DNA from: Hyphomicrobiales bacterium | Lineage (GTDB): Bacteria > Pseudomonadota > Alphaproteobacteria > Rhizobiales > Rhizobiaceae | Reading direction: 5' to 3' | Length of the DNA: 64,000 bases | Assembly: GCA_900467685.1 (NCBI GenBank) | Contig: UBQX01000027.1 | Span: 1 to 64,000 of the forward strand | Made by a program: the position numbers and the translations under genes | Part shown: positions 17,402 through 26,888 of the stretch, piece by piece | Position numbering within the stretch: the first letter of the stretch is position 1 | How the letters are laid out: every line of letters begins with the position of its first letter | The notes under the pieces: generated by a model | What the model was told of the DNA's origin: nothing | What the model saw: the letters and a program-made list of their open reading frames with translations, nothing else | The model's database searches: none

Positions 17402-19639
17402 TCAGAGGAAACTCTGCGGGTCGATATCGACCTGAACATGGATCGAGCCGCGTTCCTTCGGCCCCGCCGCCAGCGTGGCCTTGAGGAAGCCCTGCATGTC
17501 GGACGCCCGCTGGCCGTGCACCAGCAGCCGAAACCGATAACGCCCGCGCACCAGCGCCAGCGGCGCTTCCGCCGGTCCGAGAACGGTGATGCCGGCCGCA
17601 TGAGGTGCCGCGTTGCGCAGAGCCCGCGCATGCGCTTCCGCCGAATGCCGGTCGTCGGCCGAAATGATGATCGAGGCAAGACGGCCGAAGGGCGGAAGGT
17701 TTGCTCGCTCGCGCTCGGCAATCTCGCGGTCATAGAACGCCTCGGCGTCCCCTGAGACGATAGCCTGCATCACCGGATGGCCGGGTTGATAGGTCTGGAT
17801 GAGACCGTGGCTCTTGAGACCCGTGCGTCCCGCTCGGCCTGTCACCTGATGGAGCAGCTGGAACGTCCGCTCCGCCGCGCGCGGATCGCCATTCGCAAGG
17901 CCCAGGTCCGCATCGACAATGCCAACCAGCGTCATCAGCGGGAAGTTATGCCCCTTGGCCACGAGCTGCGTCCCGATGACGATATCCGCCTCGCCCTTGG
18001 CGATGGCCTCCAGCTCCAGCCGCAGCCGCTTCACGCCGCCCGCCATGTCGGAGGAAAGAACGATGGTCCGCGCATCCGGAAAATGGCTCACCACCTCTTC
18101 CGCGATCCGCTCCACCCCCGGCCCGCAGGCGACGAGATGATCGAGCGTCCCACATTCGGGACAAGCCTCCGGCGTCTTCTCCTGATAGCCGCATTGATGG
18201 CACTGGATGACGCCGCGAAAGCGATGCTCCACCAGCCAGCTTGAGCATTGCGGGCACTGGAAGCGATGGCCGCAAACCCGGCAGAGCGTCAGCGGCGCAT
18301 AGCCGCGCCGGTTCAGGAAAAGCAGCGACTGCTCGCCCTTCTTCAGCGTCGCATCGACGCCGCGCAACATGAGGGGCGAGAGGAACCCGCCCTTGGCCGG
18401 CGCATGCCGCCGCATGTCCACGAGCCGGAGATCCGGCATGGCCGCATCGCCAAAACGGGTCGGCAGGTGGATCGCCTGATAGCGGCCCTGCATCGCATTG
18501 ACCTGGCTCTCGACGGAAGGCGTCGCCGAGACGAGGACCGTCGGGAAATCCCCGATCCGTGCGCGAACGACCGCCATGTCGCGGGCATTGTAGAAGACGC
18601 GATCTTCCTGCTTGTAGGCGGGATCGTGCTCTTCATCGACAACGATCAGCCCCAGCTCGGCAAAAGGCAGGAAGAGCGCCGAGCGCGCACCGGCAACAAC
18701 GCGCACCTCGCCCGTCACCACCTGTCGCCACACCTTTTCCCGCGTCCGAGGCGCAAGTTCCGAATGCCATTCCGCAGGCTTCGAGCCGAAGCGATCCTGA
18801 AAGCGTTCGAGGAAGCTGGCGGTCAGCGCGATTTCCGGCAGCAGGATCAGCACCTGCTTGCCGCGCTTCAGCGCCTCGGCTACGGCCTCGAAATAAACCT
18901 CCGTCTTGCCCGAACCCGTCACGCCATCGATCAGCGAGACCGAGAACTTACCCTTGTCCACGGTCTTGACCAGAACCCGCGCCGCATCCTTCTGCACGCC
19001 CTCCAGGCGGTTGGCGACATAATCCGGGTCGGGTGGCGCAACGACGGGCGGCGGCGGCAGGAAGACGGTCTCGAACACGCCTTGCGCGATCATCCCGTCC
19101 ACGACGCTCGCCGAAACGCCAGCCGCATGGACCAGCCCCATCCGCGTCCACGCAAAGCCATCGGACGCGAGCTCAAGCACGCGTGACCGCGCCGGCGTCA
19201 TCCGCTCCAGGTCGCTCTTCACCAGCCGCAGACCCTCGACCATCGGCTCCGGATCGAAGGCCGTCGGAGCCCGCAGCGCCATGCGCGCCACATAGCCCGG
19301 CGGCGTCAGCGTATAGGTTGCCACCCAGTCGAGAAAGGCGCGCATGTCGTCCGCCAGCGGCGGGCAATCGAAGACATGATCGATGGGGCGCAGCTTCTTC
19401 GGATCAACGGACCCGCCCTCGCCCCGCTCGTCCCAAACGACGCCAATCACCTTGCGCGGGCCGAGCGGCACGATGACGATGGAGCCCGGCACGACATGGG
19501 CATTCTCAGGCACCGTATAGGAATAGGGCCCCGGCGCCGGCATCGGTACGAGCACCGGCACCGCGCGCGCAACTTTGGGCGTCGGCGGGTCAGGCAGTTC
19601 GAACAATGCGGGCGAATCCGTCTTCATGGCGCGGACCAT
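17402..19639 (-). CDS. priA: PriA, replication restart helicase (primosomal protein N')
   Basis: A 3'-to-5' DNA helicase that recognises stalled forks and reloads the replisome. The 745-residue protein has the N-terminal 3'-DNA-binding domain, helicase motif I GVTGSGKTEVYFE, motif II VVDEEHD, the motif III LVSATPS region, the aromatic-rich zinc-binding insertion with eight cysteines (CRVCGHRFQCPQC, CHQCG, CPECG) and motif VI GRAGRTG-type QVTGRAGRTG. An in-frame ATG at 19627 is an equally plausible start; neither has an ideal ribosome site. Monocistronic or followed by the pentapeptide gene. Confidence 0.96.
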   Translation of the reverse strand: MVRAMKTDSPALFELPDPPTPKVARAVPVLVPMPAPGPYSYTVPENAHVVPGSIVIVPLGPRKVIGVVWDERGEGGSVDPKKLRPIDHVFDCPPLADDMRAFLDWVATYTLTPPGYVARMALRAPTAFDPEPMVEGLRLVKSDLERMTPARSRVLELASDGFAWTRMGLVHAAGVSASVVDGMIAQGVFETVFLPPPPVVAPPDPDYVANRLEGVQKDAARVLVKTVDKGKFSVSLIDGVTGSGKTEVYFEAVAEALKRGKQVLILLPEIALTASFLERFQDRFGSKPAEWHSELAPRTREKVWRQVVTGEVRVVAGARSALFLPFAELGLIVVDEEHDPAYKQEDRVFYNARDMAVVRARIGDFPTVLVSATPSVESQVNAMQGRYQAIHLPTRFGDAAMPDLRLVDMRRHAPAKGGFLSPLMLRGVDATLKKGEQSLLFLNRRGYAPLTLCRVCGHRFQCPQCSSWLVEHRFRGVIQCHQCGYQEKTPEACPECGTLDHLVACGPGVERIAEEVVSHFPDARTIVLSSDMAGGVKRLRLELEAIAKGEADIVIGTQLVAKGHNFPLMTLVGIVDADLGLANGDPRAAERTFQLLHQVTGRAGRTGLKSHGLIQTYQPGHPVMQAIVSGDAEAFYDREIAERERANLPPFGRLASIIISADDRHSAEAHARALRNAAPHAAGITVLGPAEAPLALVRGRYRFRLLVHGQRASDMQGFLKATLAAGPKERGSIHVQVDIDPQSFL

Positions 19640-19768
19640 GCCTCAAGCTCTGCCCAAAGAAAACCGGAAACAGACAGGAGGAGATGTGCAGCCCATCATG
19701 ATTCTTGAGTGCCGCCATGGACGCGCCGCCTCATCCGCGATAGGCGAAGGCAGGGAAGCGAGGAAAGC

Positions 19769-20629
19769 ATGTCGAGCCAGGTCAGGGGTATTGTGTTCAT
19801 GGCGTCGGCATCGGCGATCATTCCCGTGGCCGATGGTATCGCCAAGGTTCTTTCGGAAAACCATTCGGCTCTGCTGGTCAGTTCCGGTCGCTATTTCGCA
19901 GCGTCCTTCCTGCTGCTGCCCGTCGCCTTCCTGAAACACCGGGGCAATGCGCTGCCGCCGCGCCATCGGCTGAAACCGCATATCATGCGCACGCTCCTCA
20001 TGGTGGTGGCGATGACGCTGTTCTACGTCTCCATCGTCACGATCGATCTCGCCACCGCCGTCAGCGCCTTTTTCGTCGGACCGGTTGTCGGCAGTGTCGC
20101 CGCCATGTTCATGCTGGGCGAAAAGATGACCAGGGCCAAGCTCGTGGCGTTGTTGCTCGGCTTTGTCGGAGCCATCACCATCGCCCGGCCCGGCTCCGCC
20201 ATGTCGCCCGGCGTCCTTCTCGCGCTTGCTTCCGGTGTCTGCTACGGCTTCTACCTCGTCTCCACCCGGCTCGCCTCGGGGGAAACGACGCCGCTGCAGG
20301 CGCTCGTTTTCCAGAACGTTTTCGGCACGCTTCTCTTGCTGCCACAGGCGATCCTGACATGGTCCACACCATCAGGCTTCGAGATCCTGCTGCTGCTGGG
20401 CATGGGCGTAATCTCCCTGGTCTGCCACACGCTGACGATCAATGCCTTTCGTCACGCAGACGCCACCACGCTTGCGCCGCTCTCCTATGTAGAGCTGATC
20501 ACGTCCGCCACCGTGGGCTATCTCTGGTTCAGCCAGTTACCCGAATCCAATGTCTGGATCGGCGCCGCCTTCGTCGCTTCGGCCGGGTTGGTGTTGATCT
20601 TCTCACGGAAAAGCGCAGCCGCCGCCTGA
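19769..20629 (+). CDS. EamA/DMT-family transporter
   Basis: A 286-residue inner-membrane protein with about ten membrane helices arranged as two EamA repeats. The first ends near residue 130 (GFVGAITIARPG) and the second near the C-terminus (VASAGLVLIFSRK). The first helix carries ASASAIIPVADGIAKVL. The ATG at 19769 follows GCGAGGAAAG. Such proteins export small metabolites or amino acids; the substrate cannot be told. The stop codon abuts the convergent ATPase gene with no spacer. Confidence 0.87.
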   Translation: MSSQVRGIVFMASASAIIPVADGIAKVLSENHSALLVSSGRYFAASFLLLPVAFLKHRGNALPPRHRLKPHIMRTLLMVVAMTLFYVSIVTIDLATAVSAFFVGPVVGSVAAMFMLGEKMTRAKLVALLLGFVGAITIARPGSAMSPGVLLALASGVCYGFYLVSTRLASGETTPLQALVFQNVFGTLLLLPQAILTWSTPSGFEILLLLGMGVISLVCHTLTINAFRHADATTLAPLSYVELITSATVGYLWFSQLPESNVWIGAAFVASAGLVLIFSRKSAAAA

Positions 20630-21775
20630 TCAATCCCCGTCTTCATCGTCGGGATTGGCGATCTCGCCGGTCAGCCGCATGCCTTCGATCCAGGTCTTGC
20701 CATCCTGCCGCACGACATTACGGAAGCGGACACCGCAACGCTTGGACACCGCCTCGGCCAATCGTTCCGAATGGGTGACGATCCATATCTGGCTGCGTTT
20801 TGCGGCCGTCGCAATCATGTCTGCCAGCGGCTCCAGCATATCCGGATGCAAGCTTGCCTCCGGCTCGTTGAGCGCGATCAGCGGCGGCAGGCGATAGGAC
20901 ATCAGCGCGCCCGTCAGCGCCAGAAACCGCAACTGCCCATCGGAAAACTCCCGCGCGCTGAACACGCGCCTGGGGAAATCCGGCAGGCTGAGGCCGATGG
21001 ACGCTTCCTGTTCCGGCTCGGGAATGACGAGTTGCGCTCCGGAGAGCGCATCCGCAACGATCGAATCGATTTCCGGCATTTCACCTCGATTGACCGAAAT
21101 CGTCGCAAAGACTGCGGCCAGATTGGAGCCGTCCTCGTCAAGCAGCGGTGCGGTCACCGCAAGGCAGGGCCGGCGAAGCGGCGAACCCGCGTCGGTCCGA
21201 AAGCCGTGGAAGAAACGCCACTGCTCGGCGAAACGGCAGAATGTCGCGATCTCCGGCGCTGCCGCCTCATGCGCCAGCATGGATATCGCCGTCTCCGATG
21301 GAAGCGCCGTTTCATCAACGGGAACCATGCGCCCGCGCTCGCTGCGAAGCGTAATGCCTGATCCTTGCCGCTTCATCATGACAACGGGTCCCCGCCCCGT
21401 ATCGACGCTGAACACCTCTTCCTTGATCTGCGGCTCGAAGGCAAAGCCGGCCTGAAGCGGCGGTTTCACCCCTGCCTCTACCCGGTATTCGAGGACAAGG
21501 CCGGTCTTCGGATCAATCACCTCGACCGAGAAGCCAATCCGCGCCTTTTCTTGCGTCCGGCGCGGCCCGGCCCAAAGCGCCTGCATCATCCCGCCTTCCG
21601 CCGCAATTTCCCGCGCAAATGTGCCGCGCACCGCCGCCTGCACCAGCTGCAGCCCTCGATAGAGATTGGTCTTGCCCACCCCATTGGCGCCGATGAAGAC
21701 ATTGACGCCATCGAGTTCCATGCGGATCGCGCGCAGCGACCGGTATTGCGCGGCGCTCATCGATTTCAGCAGCAT
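20630..21775 (-). CDS. RecF/SMC-like AAA family ATPase (COG4637 type)
   Basis: A 381-residue predicted ATPase with an ABC-type head and no long coiled coil. Walker A GANGVGKT is at 29-36, the signature region is FSDGQLRFLAL, Walker B is in IALNEPEASLHPD and the switch histidine in VTHSERL. The aspartate usual in Walker B is an asparagine (LNEPE), which I recall as common in this family rather than a defect. Such proteins are linked loosely to DNA repair or defence, but no partner nuclease gene is present and the role is unknown. The ATG at 21775 follows GGGAGG. Confidence 0.82.
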   Translation of the reverse strand: MLLKSMSAAQYRSLRAIRMELDGVNVFIGANGVGKTNLYRGLQLVQAAVRGTFAREIAAEGGMMQALWAGPRRTQEKARIGFSVEVIDPKTGLVLEYRVEAGVKPPLQAGFAFEPQIKEEVFSVDTGRGPVVMMKRQGSGITLRSERGRMVPVDETALPSETAISMLAHEAAAPEIATFCRFAEQWRFFHGFRTDAGSPLRRPCLAVTAPLLDEDGSNLAAVFATISVNRGEMPEIDSIVADALSGAQLVIPEPEQEASIGLSLPDFPRRVFSAREFSDGQLRFLALTGALMSYRLPPLIALNEPEASLHPDMLEPLADMIATAAKRSQIWIVTHSERLAEAVSKRCGVRFRNVVRQDGKTWIEGMRLTGEIANPDDEDGD

Positions 21776-21818
21776 GGAACCTCCCTGTCCCCGGAAGATG
21801 GTGGGCAACTCCGCCGGA

Positions 21819-21833
21819 TTAACAATTTGCTAA
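21819..21833. promoter_or_regulatory. Near-consensus CtrA-like site upstream of xerC
   Basis: TTAA-N7-CTAA matches seven of eight fixed bases of the CtrA consensus TTAA-N7-TTAA. It lies between the ATPase gene start and the xerC start, 42 bases before the xerC ATG. Pattern only. Confidence 0.25.
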
Positions 21834-21874
21834 CGCTGCGTCGAGCAGAGTGGCGTTTCAACCATGGAACGACC

Positions 21875-22810
21875 ATGAACGAACTACTCATCATTTCCGA
21901 CGACAAATTGACGAGACTGAAGCAGGACTGGCTGGCCTCCATTGCCGGCGAGCGGCGGCTGTCGCCGAAGACGGTCGAGGCCTATGAGCGCGACACGCGC
22001 CAGTTCCTCACCTTCCTCACCGGTCATGCAGGTGGACCGGCCAAATTATCGGACGTCGCAAGCCTCCGCCCCGCCGACCTGCGCGGCTTTCTGGCCAGCC
22101 GGCGCAACGATGGGGCTGGTGCCCGCACACTCGGACGCGGCCTTGCCGGCATCCGTTCCTTCCTGCGCTACCTCGAAAAGCAGGGGCTCGCCAACGCCAC
22201 CGGCGCCCGCGCCGTGCGCTCGCCCAAGCAGCCAAAATCGCTGCCGAAACCGCTCGCCGCGAGCCAGGCACTGACCGTCATCGAGGCCGATGCTCAACTG
22301 GCCGAAGAGCCATGGATCGCCGCGCGAAACGCCGCCGTGCTGACGCTGCTTTACGGCTCCGGCCTGCGCATCTCCGAAGGCCTGTCGCTGACGCCGAACG
22401 ATCTCCTGCCCGGGACGAAGACGCTCCGGATCACCGGCAAGGGCGGCAAGACGCGCATGGTGCCGCTGCTGCCGGCCGCGATGGAAGCGGTGGAGGTCTA
22501 TCGCAAGCTCTGCCCCTATCATCTCAAGGCCGACGAGCCGATCTTTCGCGGGGCCAAGGGCGGTCCGCTGCAGCAGGCGATCATCCAGCGCGAGATGGTG
22601 AAGATGCGTTCCGCACTCGGCCTGCCGGAAACCGCGACGCCGCACGCGCTGCGTCACTCCTTCGCCACGCACTTGCTGGCCGGCGGCGGCGATCTGCGCT
22701 CGATCCAGGAACTGCTCGGCCACTCCAGCCTTTCAACGACGCAGGTCTACACCGCCGTCGACACCAACCGGCTGCTCGACATCTACGACCGGGCGCATCC
22801 GAGAGCGTGA
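21875..22810 (+). CDS. xerC: Tyrosine recombinase XerC
   Basis: XerC with XerD resolves chromosome dimers at dif. The 311-residue protein has the N-terminal SAM-like domain (LSPKTVEAYERDTRQFLTFL) and the full catalytic set: Arg in GSGLRISEGLSL, Lys in GKGGKTRMVPL, HxxR in HALRHSFATHLL, His in LGHSSLSTTQ and the Tyr nucleophile in QVYTAVD. It is flanked by housekeeping genes, near priA, with no integrase-like context, so it is the chromosomal recombinase. The ATG at 21875 gives the family length; the ribosome site is weak. Confidence 0.92.
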   Translation: MNELLIISDDKLTRLKQDWLASIAGERRLSPKTVEAYERDTRQFLTFLTGHAGGPAKLSDVASLRPADLRGFLASRRNDGAGARTLGRGLAGIRSFLRYLEKQGLANATGARAVRSPKQPKSLPKPLAASQALTVIEADAQLAEEPWIAARNAAVLTLLYGSGLRISEGLSLTPNDLLPGTKTLRITGKGGKTRMVPLLPAAMEAVEVYRKLCPYHLKADEPIFRGAKGGPLQQAIIQREMVKMRSALGLPETATPHALRHSFATHLLAGGGDLRSIQELLGHSSLSTTQVYTAVDTNRLLDIYDRAHPRA

Positions 22811-22811
22811 G

Positions 22812-22857
22812 GGCAATTCCAGCAACAGTGGACGCCGGTTTCGCGTTCGGAATTGCC
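22812..22857. repeat. Copy of the dispersed palindromic intergenic repeat
   Basis: Ends are GGCAATTCC and GGAATTGCC, with a central GCCGGTTTCGCGTTCGGAA core that matches the other copies in this window. It starts two bases after the xerC stop and can fold as one hairpin. Confidence 0.7.
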
Positions 22858-22950
22858 TAAGGACAAGTGGCGACATTAACCAATCCGGTTAAGGATTCTT
22901 GAGCGGTCACACAGCTATGGTCGCAGGACAACCATTTCAGGAAACTCCGC

Positions 22951-24039
22951 ATGAAGACCCGTCAGCGTCCCTCCCAGAGCCGAAGCTTTTCGTTCGGAAA
23001 TGCCGGGCTTTGGCTGATCGCTGGGCTGCACACGCTGGCCGCCCTTTCGCTGATCTTCGTTCTCGGCTGGATTTCGCCTGCCAAGGCGGCGGAAGACCTG
23101 AGCTGCGGCGGCAAGAACATCCTGGCCGATCTCAAGAAGGAAGACCCGAAGGGCTTCGCGGAGATCGAGAAGGAGACGGCCAAGCTGAAGAACGGCGAGT
23201 CCATCTTCTGGAAGATCGAAAAGCCGGGCATCGCACCGTCCTACCTCCTTGGCACGATCCACCTCTCCGACCCGCGCGTCATCAACCTGCCGACCGAAGC
23301 CGCGCAGGACTTCAAGGCGGCCAATGCCGTCATCGTCGAATCCGACGAGATCGCCGACAAGAACGCCGCCAGCATGAAGCTTCTGGCGCGCCCCGATCTT
23401 TCCATGTTCACCGACTCGACGACGATCAACGATTTTCTCAATGCTGACCAGAAGGCACTTCTGGAAAAGCAGCTGGCCGAGCGCGGCATACCATTGGCCG
23501 CCGTGATCAAGATGAAGCCCTGGGTGCTCTCCACATTCGTCGCGCTGCCGACCTGCGAGCTGGCCCGCAAGGGTGCCGGCGCCGACTTTCTGGACGAGAA
23601 GCTGACCAACGATGCGATTGCCGCCGGCAAGAAGGTCGTCGGGCTGGAAACGCTGACCGAGCAGCTCGAGGCCATGGCCTCCGTCTCCATGAAGACGCAT
23701 GTCTCCGGCCTGATTGGCGTCCTGAAGGACCCGCAGCGCACCAAGGATCTCATGGAAACGATGATCGAGCTTTATGCCTCCGGCAAGCCCGCGATGATCG
23801 GCCCGTTGAGCGAATATGTCGGCAAGCTCGACGCCGACAGCGCCGACATGGCTGAATTCGAGAAGAAGATGATCACGGTGCGCAACCACCACATGGCCGA
23901 CCGCGCCGAAGCAACGCTTGACAAGGGCAATGCCTTCATGGCCGTCGGCGCGCTGCACCTGCCGGGCGATGAAGGTCTGGTCTCCCTGCTTCAGCAGAAG
24001 GGCTTCACCGTGACCCCCGTGACGGTCGCCGTCAACTGA
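22951..24039 (+). CDS. TraB/GumN family protein, membrane-anchored
   Basis: A 362-residue protein with an N-terminal membrane segment (about residues 20-46, ending SPAKAAEDLSC; possibly a cleaved signal). The TraB/GumN domain carries the two motifs of the family: LLGTIHLSDPRV near residue 100 and VGALHLPGDEGLVSLLQQKG near the C-terminus. These histidines are thought to form a metal-dependent active site related to TIKI proteases, so a periplasmic metallopeptidase is possible but unproven for bacterial members. The ATG follows CAGGAAA. It probably has its own promoter. Confidence 0.85.
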   Translation: MKTRQRPSQSRSFSFGNAGLWLIAGLHTLAALSLIFVLGWISPAKAAEDLSCGGKNILADLKKEDPKGFAEIEKETAKLKNGESIFWKIEKPGIAPSYLLGTIHLSDPRVINLPTEAAQDFKAANAVIVESDEIADKNAASMKLLARPDLSMFTDSTTINDFLNADQKALLEKQLAERGIPLAAVIKMKPWVLSTFVALPTCELARKGAGADFLDEKLTNDAIAAGKKVVGLETLTEQLEAMASVSMKTHVSGLIGVLKDPQRTKDLMETMIELYASGKPAMIGPLSEYVGKLDADSADMAEFEKKMITVRNHHMADRAEATLDKGNAFMAVGALHLPGDEGLVSLLQQKGFTVTPVTVAVN

Positions 24040-24061
24040 CGACGACCTGCCCGGCAATTGT

Positions 24062-24562
24062 TCAAGCCTTGACGCCCTTGGTCATGCGATCGAGCACGTC
24101 GGTCTTGAAGTAGAACTTCTGGACCAGCGCGCCGGCCACATGGAGCACGATGAAGGCCCAGAGGATGACCTTCAGGACATCGGCATGTATGTCGCCTGCT
24201 GTATTCTGGCCGAAGTAGTACTTGGCCATACCGGTCAGCGGCAGCGCGATCATCAGGAGATAGAGCAGGCCATGCGTCACTGCCGCGATCAGCTTCAGCA
24301 CCGGCGGCTCCTCGGACGGCAGGTCCGGCACGCCCTGAACGAAGCGAAGCCCCAGACGGATGACCACCAGAATAAGGATCGCAATCCCGACATAGGCGTG
24401 GATATTGGCCGAGGAAATCATCTCGGGCGTGATTGCTTCGCCCTTCCGCACAGCCCGGTTCCAGGTCTCCATACCTTCGGTGAAGATGAGGTTGAAGAAG
24501 ATGAGCAGCGCCATGCCCCAATGCAGCGCGCGCTGCGGGATGGAATAATTCAGCGGTTTCAT
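24062..24562 (-). CDS. Cytochrome b561 family protein
   Basis: A 166-residue four-helix membrane cytochrome. Histidines at 14, 55, 97 and 141 lie in helices and can bind two b hemes; H126 is in a loop region. The start is ALHWGMALLIFFNL and the third helix THGLLYLLMIALPLTGM, the standard family blocks. Members pass electrons from quinol to periplasmic acceptors such as superoxide. It is separated from lpdA by a terminator and is probably transcribed on its own. Confidence 0.9.
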   Translation of the reverse strand: MKPLNYSIPQRALHWGMALLIFFNLIFTEGMETWNRAVRKGEAITPEMISSANIHAYVGIAILILVVIRLGLRFVQGVPDLPSEEPPVLKLIAAVTHGLLYLLMIALPLTGMAKYYFGQNTAGDIHADVLKVILWAFIVLHVAGALVQKFYFKTDVLDRMTKGVKA

Positions 24563-24604
24563 TGTCTTGCCTTTTCGCGAATGGATTTGAGACCCGCAAA
24601 CAAG

Positions 24605-24642
24605 ACAAAAACAGAAAGCGCCCTGCGTCGCAAGGCGCTTCC
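24605..24642 (-). terminator. Terminator behind lpdA
   Basis: On the reverse strand AAGCGCC, an eleven-base loop and GGCGCTT are followed by TCTGTTTTTG. It lies 58 bases after the lpdA stop and ends the MAPEG-to-lpdA unit. Confidence 0.82.
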
Positions 24643-24699
24643 TGGAATGATTATAAAAACTTCATGCCCCAATTTGACGAAGGCCAAATCGGGTTGAAA

Positions 24700-26106
24700 T
24701 TACATATGGATCGGTTTGAAGAAGGTGGCGAGTGCAGCTTCCTTCACCGCTTCCGACATCGTCGGATGCGCATGGCAGGTGCGGCCGAGATCTTCGGACG
24801 AACCACCGAATTCCATGAGAACGGCAGCCTCGTGGATCATCTCGCCGGCGCCCATGCCGATGATGTGAACGCCGAGAACGCGATCCGTTTCCTTGTCCGC
24901 CAGAACCTTGACGAACCCGTCCGTCGCCAGCATGGCGCGGGCGCGGCCATTGGCGGTGAAGGGGAACTTGCCGACCTTGTAGGCAACGCCCGCAGCCTTC
25001 AGTTCCTCTTCCGTCTTGCCGACGGAGGCGACTTCCGGCTGCGTGTAGACGACGCCCGGAATGACATCATAGTTCACGTGACCGGCCTGGCCGGAGAGGA
25101 TTTCGGCAAGCGCCACGCCCTCGTCTTCGGCCTTGTGGGCCAGCATCGGGCCCTTGACCACGTCGCCGATGGCATAGATGCCGGCGACATTGGTGCGGTA
25201 GTGATGGTCGATCTCGACGCGGCCGCGGTTGTCGAGGACAACGCCGGCTTCCGCGAGACCGAGGCCTTCGGTGTAGGGCTTGCGACCCGTGGCGACGAGA
25301 ACGACATCGGCATCCAGAACGGTCTTGTCACCGCCCTTGACCGGCTCGAACGTCACCTTCGCGCCCTTGCCGGACTTCTCCACGCCCGTCACCTTCGCGC
25401 CGAGATGGAATTCCATGCCCTGCTTGGCGAGCATGCGCTGGAACTGCTTGGAGACTTCGCCGTCCATGCCGCCGAGGATGTTGTCGAGATATTCGACGAC
25501 CGTGACCTTGGCGCCAAGACGCGACCAGACCGAGCCGAGCTCAAGCCCGATGACGCCGCCGCCGACGACAACCATCTTTTCCGGAACCTTGGACAGCGCG
25601 ATACCGCCGGTCGAGGAAACGATGACCTTCTCGTCGATGTCGACCTTGACGCCCGGAATGCCGGCAACGTCCGAACCTGTGGCGATCACGATGTTCTTGG
25701 TTTCCAGCGTGGTGACTTCGCCCTTGTCGTTGGTGACGGAAACCTTGCCCGCACCCTCAACCTTGCCGGTGCCCTGGAACGTATCGATCTTGTTCTTCTT
25801 GAAAAGGAACTGCACGCCGTCGACGTTGGACTTAACGGTGGCGTCCTTGTGCGCCATCATCTTTTCGAGGTTCAGCTTGGGGGCAGAAACCTCGACGCCG
25901 AGTTCGGCAATGCCATGCGCCGTATGCGCAAAGACTTCCGAAGCGTGCAGCAGTGCCTTGGACGGAATGCAGCCGATGTTCAGGCAGGTGCCGCCATAAG
26001 TGGCGCGCTTTTCGATGACGGCGGTCTTGAGGCCGAGCTGGGCAGCCTTGATTGCGCAGACATAGCCGCCTGGGCCGGTGCCGATCACGATCACATCATA
26101 GGACAT
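24700..26106 (-). CDS. lpdA: Dihydrolipoamide dehydrogenase (E3), 2-oxoglutarate dehydrogenase type
   Basis: The 468-residue flavoprotein reoxidises the lipoyl groups of E2 with NAD+. FAD site GTGPGG at the N-terminus, redox disulfide in GGTCLNIGCIPSK, NAD site VVGGGVIGLELGSV, and the dimer-interface active-site HAHPTMSEAVKEA are intact. The ATG at 26106 follows AAGGAAGGAA; the frame is open far upstream but that part overlaps the SDR gene. It is separated from sucB by five genes and a terminator, so it is expressed from a different transcript than sucAB or by read-through. Confidence 0.96.
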   Translation of the reverse strand: MSYDVIVIGTGPGGYVCAIKAAQLGLKTAVIEKRATYGGTCLNIGCIPSKALLHASEVFAHTAHGIAELGVEVSAPKLNLEKMMAHKDATVKSNVDGVQFLFKKNKIDTFQGTGKVEGAGKVSVTNDKGEVTTLETKNIVIATGSDVAGIPGVKVDIDEKVIVSSTGGIALSKVPEKMVVVGGGVIGLELGSVWSRLGAKVTVVEYLDNILGGMDGEVSKQFQRMLAKQGMEFHLGAKVTGVEKSGKGAKVTFEPVKGGDKTVLDADVVLVATGRKPYTEGLGLAEAGVVLDNRGRVEIDHHYRTNVAGIYAIGDVVKGPMLAHKAEDEGVALAEILSGQAGHVNYDVIPGVVYTQPEVASVGKTEEELKAAGVAYKVGKFPFTANGRARAMLATDGFVKVLADKETDRVLGVHIIGMGAGEMIHEAAVLMEFGGSSEDLGRTCHAHPTMSEAVKEAALATFFKPIHM

Positions 26107-26135
26107 TTCGATTTCCTTCCTTCCAACCAGTGGCC

Positions 26136-26888
26136 TTACCTGCCACCGGAGACATTGAGTATCGCCCCCGTCACGTATGACGCTTCGGGAGACAGGAGAT
26201 AGAGAATGGCATCGGCCACTTCGTCGGGCTCGCCAGCACGCTTCATCGGCAGGGTGCCTGCAACGTCGCGCACGCGATCCGGCGTACCGCCGGAGGCGTG
26301 AATATCGGTATCGATGATGCCCGGCCGCACGGCATTTACACGAATGCCCTCGTCCGCGACTTCGCGTGCCAGACCAACGGTCAGCGTATCGATCGCGCCC
26401 TTGGAGGCAGCGTAGTCGACATATTGACTGGGAGAGCCGAGCACGGCGGCCACGGAGGACACATTGACGATCGCGCCGCCCTTGCCGCCATGGCGGGTCG
26501 ACATGCGTTTCACGCATTCGGAGGCGATGCGGATCGCACCGATGCAGTTGATGGCGAACATCCGCTCCAGCCGCTCGCGGCTCATCTCGTCCACCCGAGC
26601 GACCACATCGACGACGCCGGCATTGTTGACCAATCCGTCGAGCCTGCCGAAGGTCGTATCGATGACGGAAAAGATCGCGGCGATATCCTCCTCGCGCGAC
26701 ACATCGCCCTGCACGGCCACAGCCGAACCGCCGGTCTCGTTGATGATGTTGGCAATCGCTTCCGCTGCCTCTCGGTCGCGCGCATAGTTCACGATAACGG
26801 CCCAGCCCTTTTCGGCGGCCTTCAAGGCAACGCTTGCGCCGATACCGCGGCTGCCGCCGGTGACGAGAAGAACGGGTTGCTCGGTCAT
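26136..26888 (-). CDS. SDR-family oxidoreductase
   Basis: A 250-residue classical short-chain dehydrogenase. The Rossmann motif TGGSRGIG is at about residues 11-18, NNAGV near 88, the catalytic serine in NVSSVAAV and YxxxK in DYAASKGAID, then RPGIIDTDIH. It has glucose-dehydrogenase-like C-terminal features (ASYVTGAILNVSGGR). The substrate cannot be told. It overlaps the upstream secreted-protein gene by four bases (ATGA) and lies 29 bases before lpdA, so it is part of that operon. Confidence 0.9.
   Translation of the reverse strand: MTEQPVLLVTGGSRGIGASVALKAAEKGWAVIVNYARDREAAEAIANIINETGGSAVAVQGDVSREEDIAAIFSVIDTTFGRLDGLVNNAGVVDVVARVDEMSRERLERMFAINCIGAIRIASECVKRMSTRHGGKGGAIVNVSSVAAVLGSPSQYVDYAASKGAIDTLTVGLAREVADEGIRVNAVRPGIIDTDIHASGGTPDRVRDVAGTLPMKRAGEPDEVADAILYLLSPEASYVTGAILNVSGGR

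Noticed and set aside
21875-22810. XerC as a mobile-element integrase
   Set aside because: No attachment repeats, tRNA target or cargo; flanked by housekeeping genes and of chromosomal Xer type.
20630-22810. Phage-defence system built on the RecF-like ATPase and XerC
   Set aside because: No nuclease, reverse transcriptase or other defence partner; the two genes are divergent and XerC is a standard housekeeping gene.
22876-22892. TTAACC-N5-GGTTAA as a CtrA site
   Set aside because: The two TTAA are nine bases apart rather than seven; kept only as a dyad of unknown meaning.
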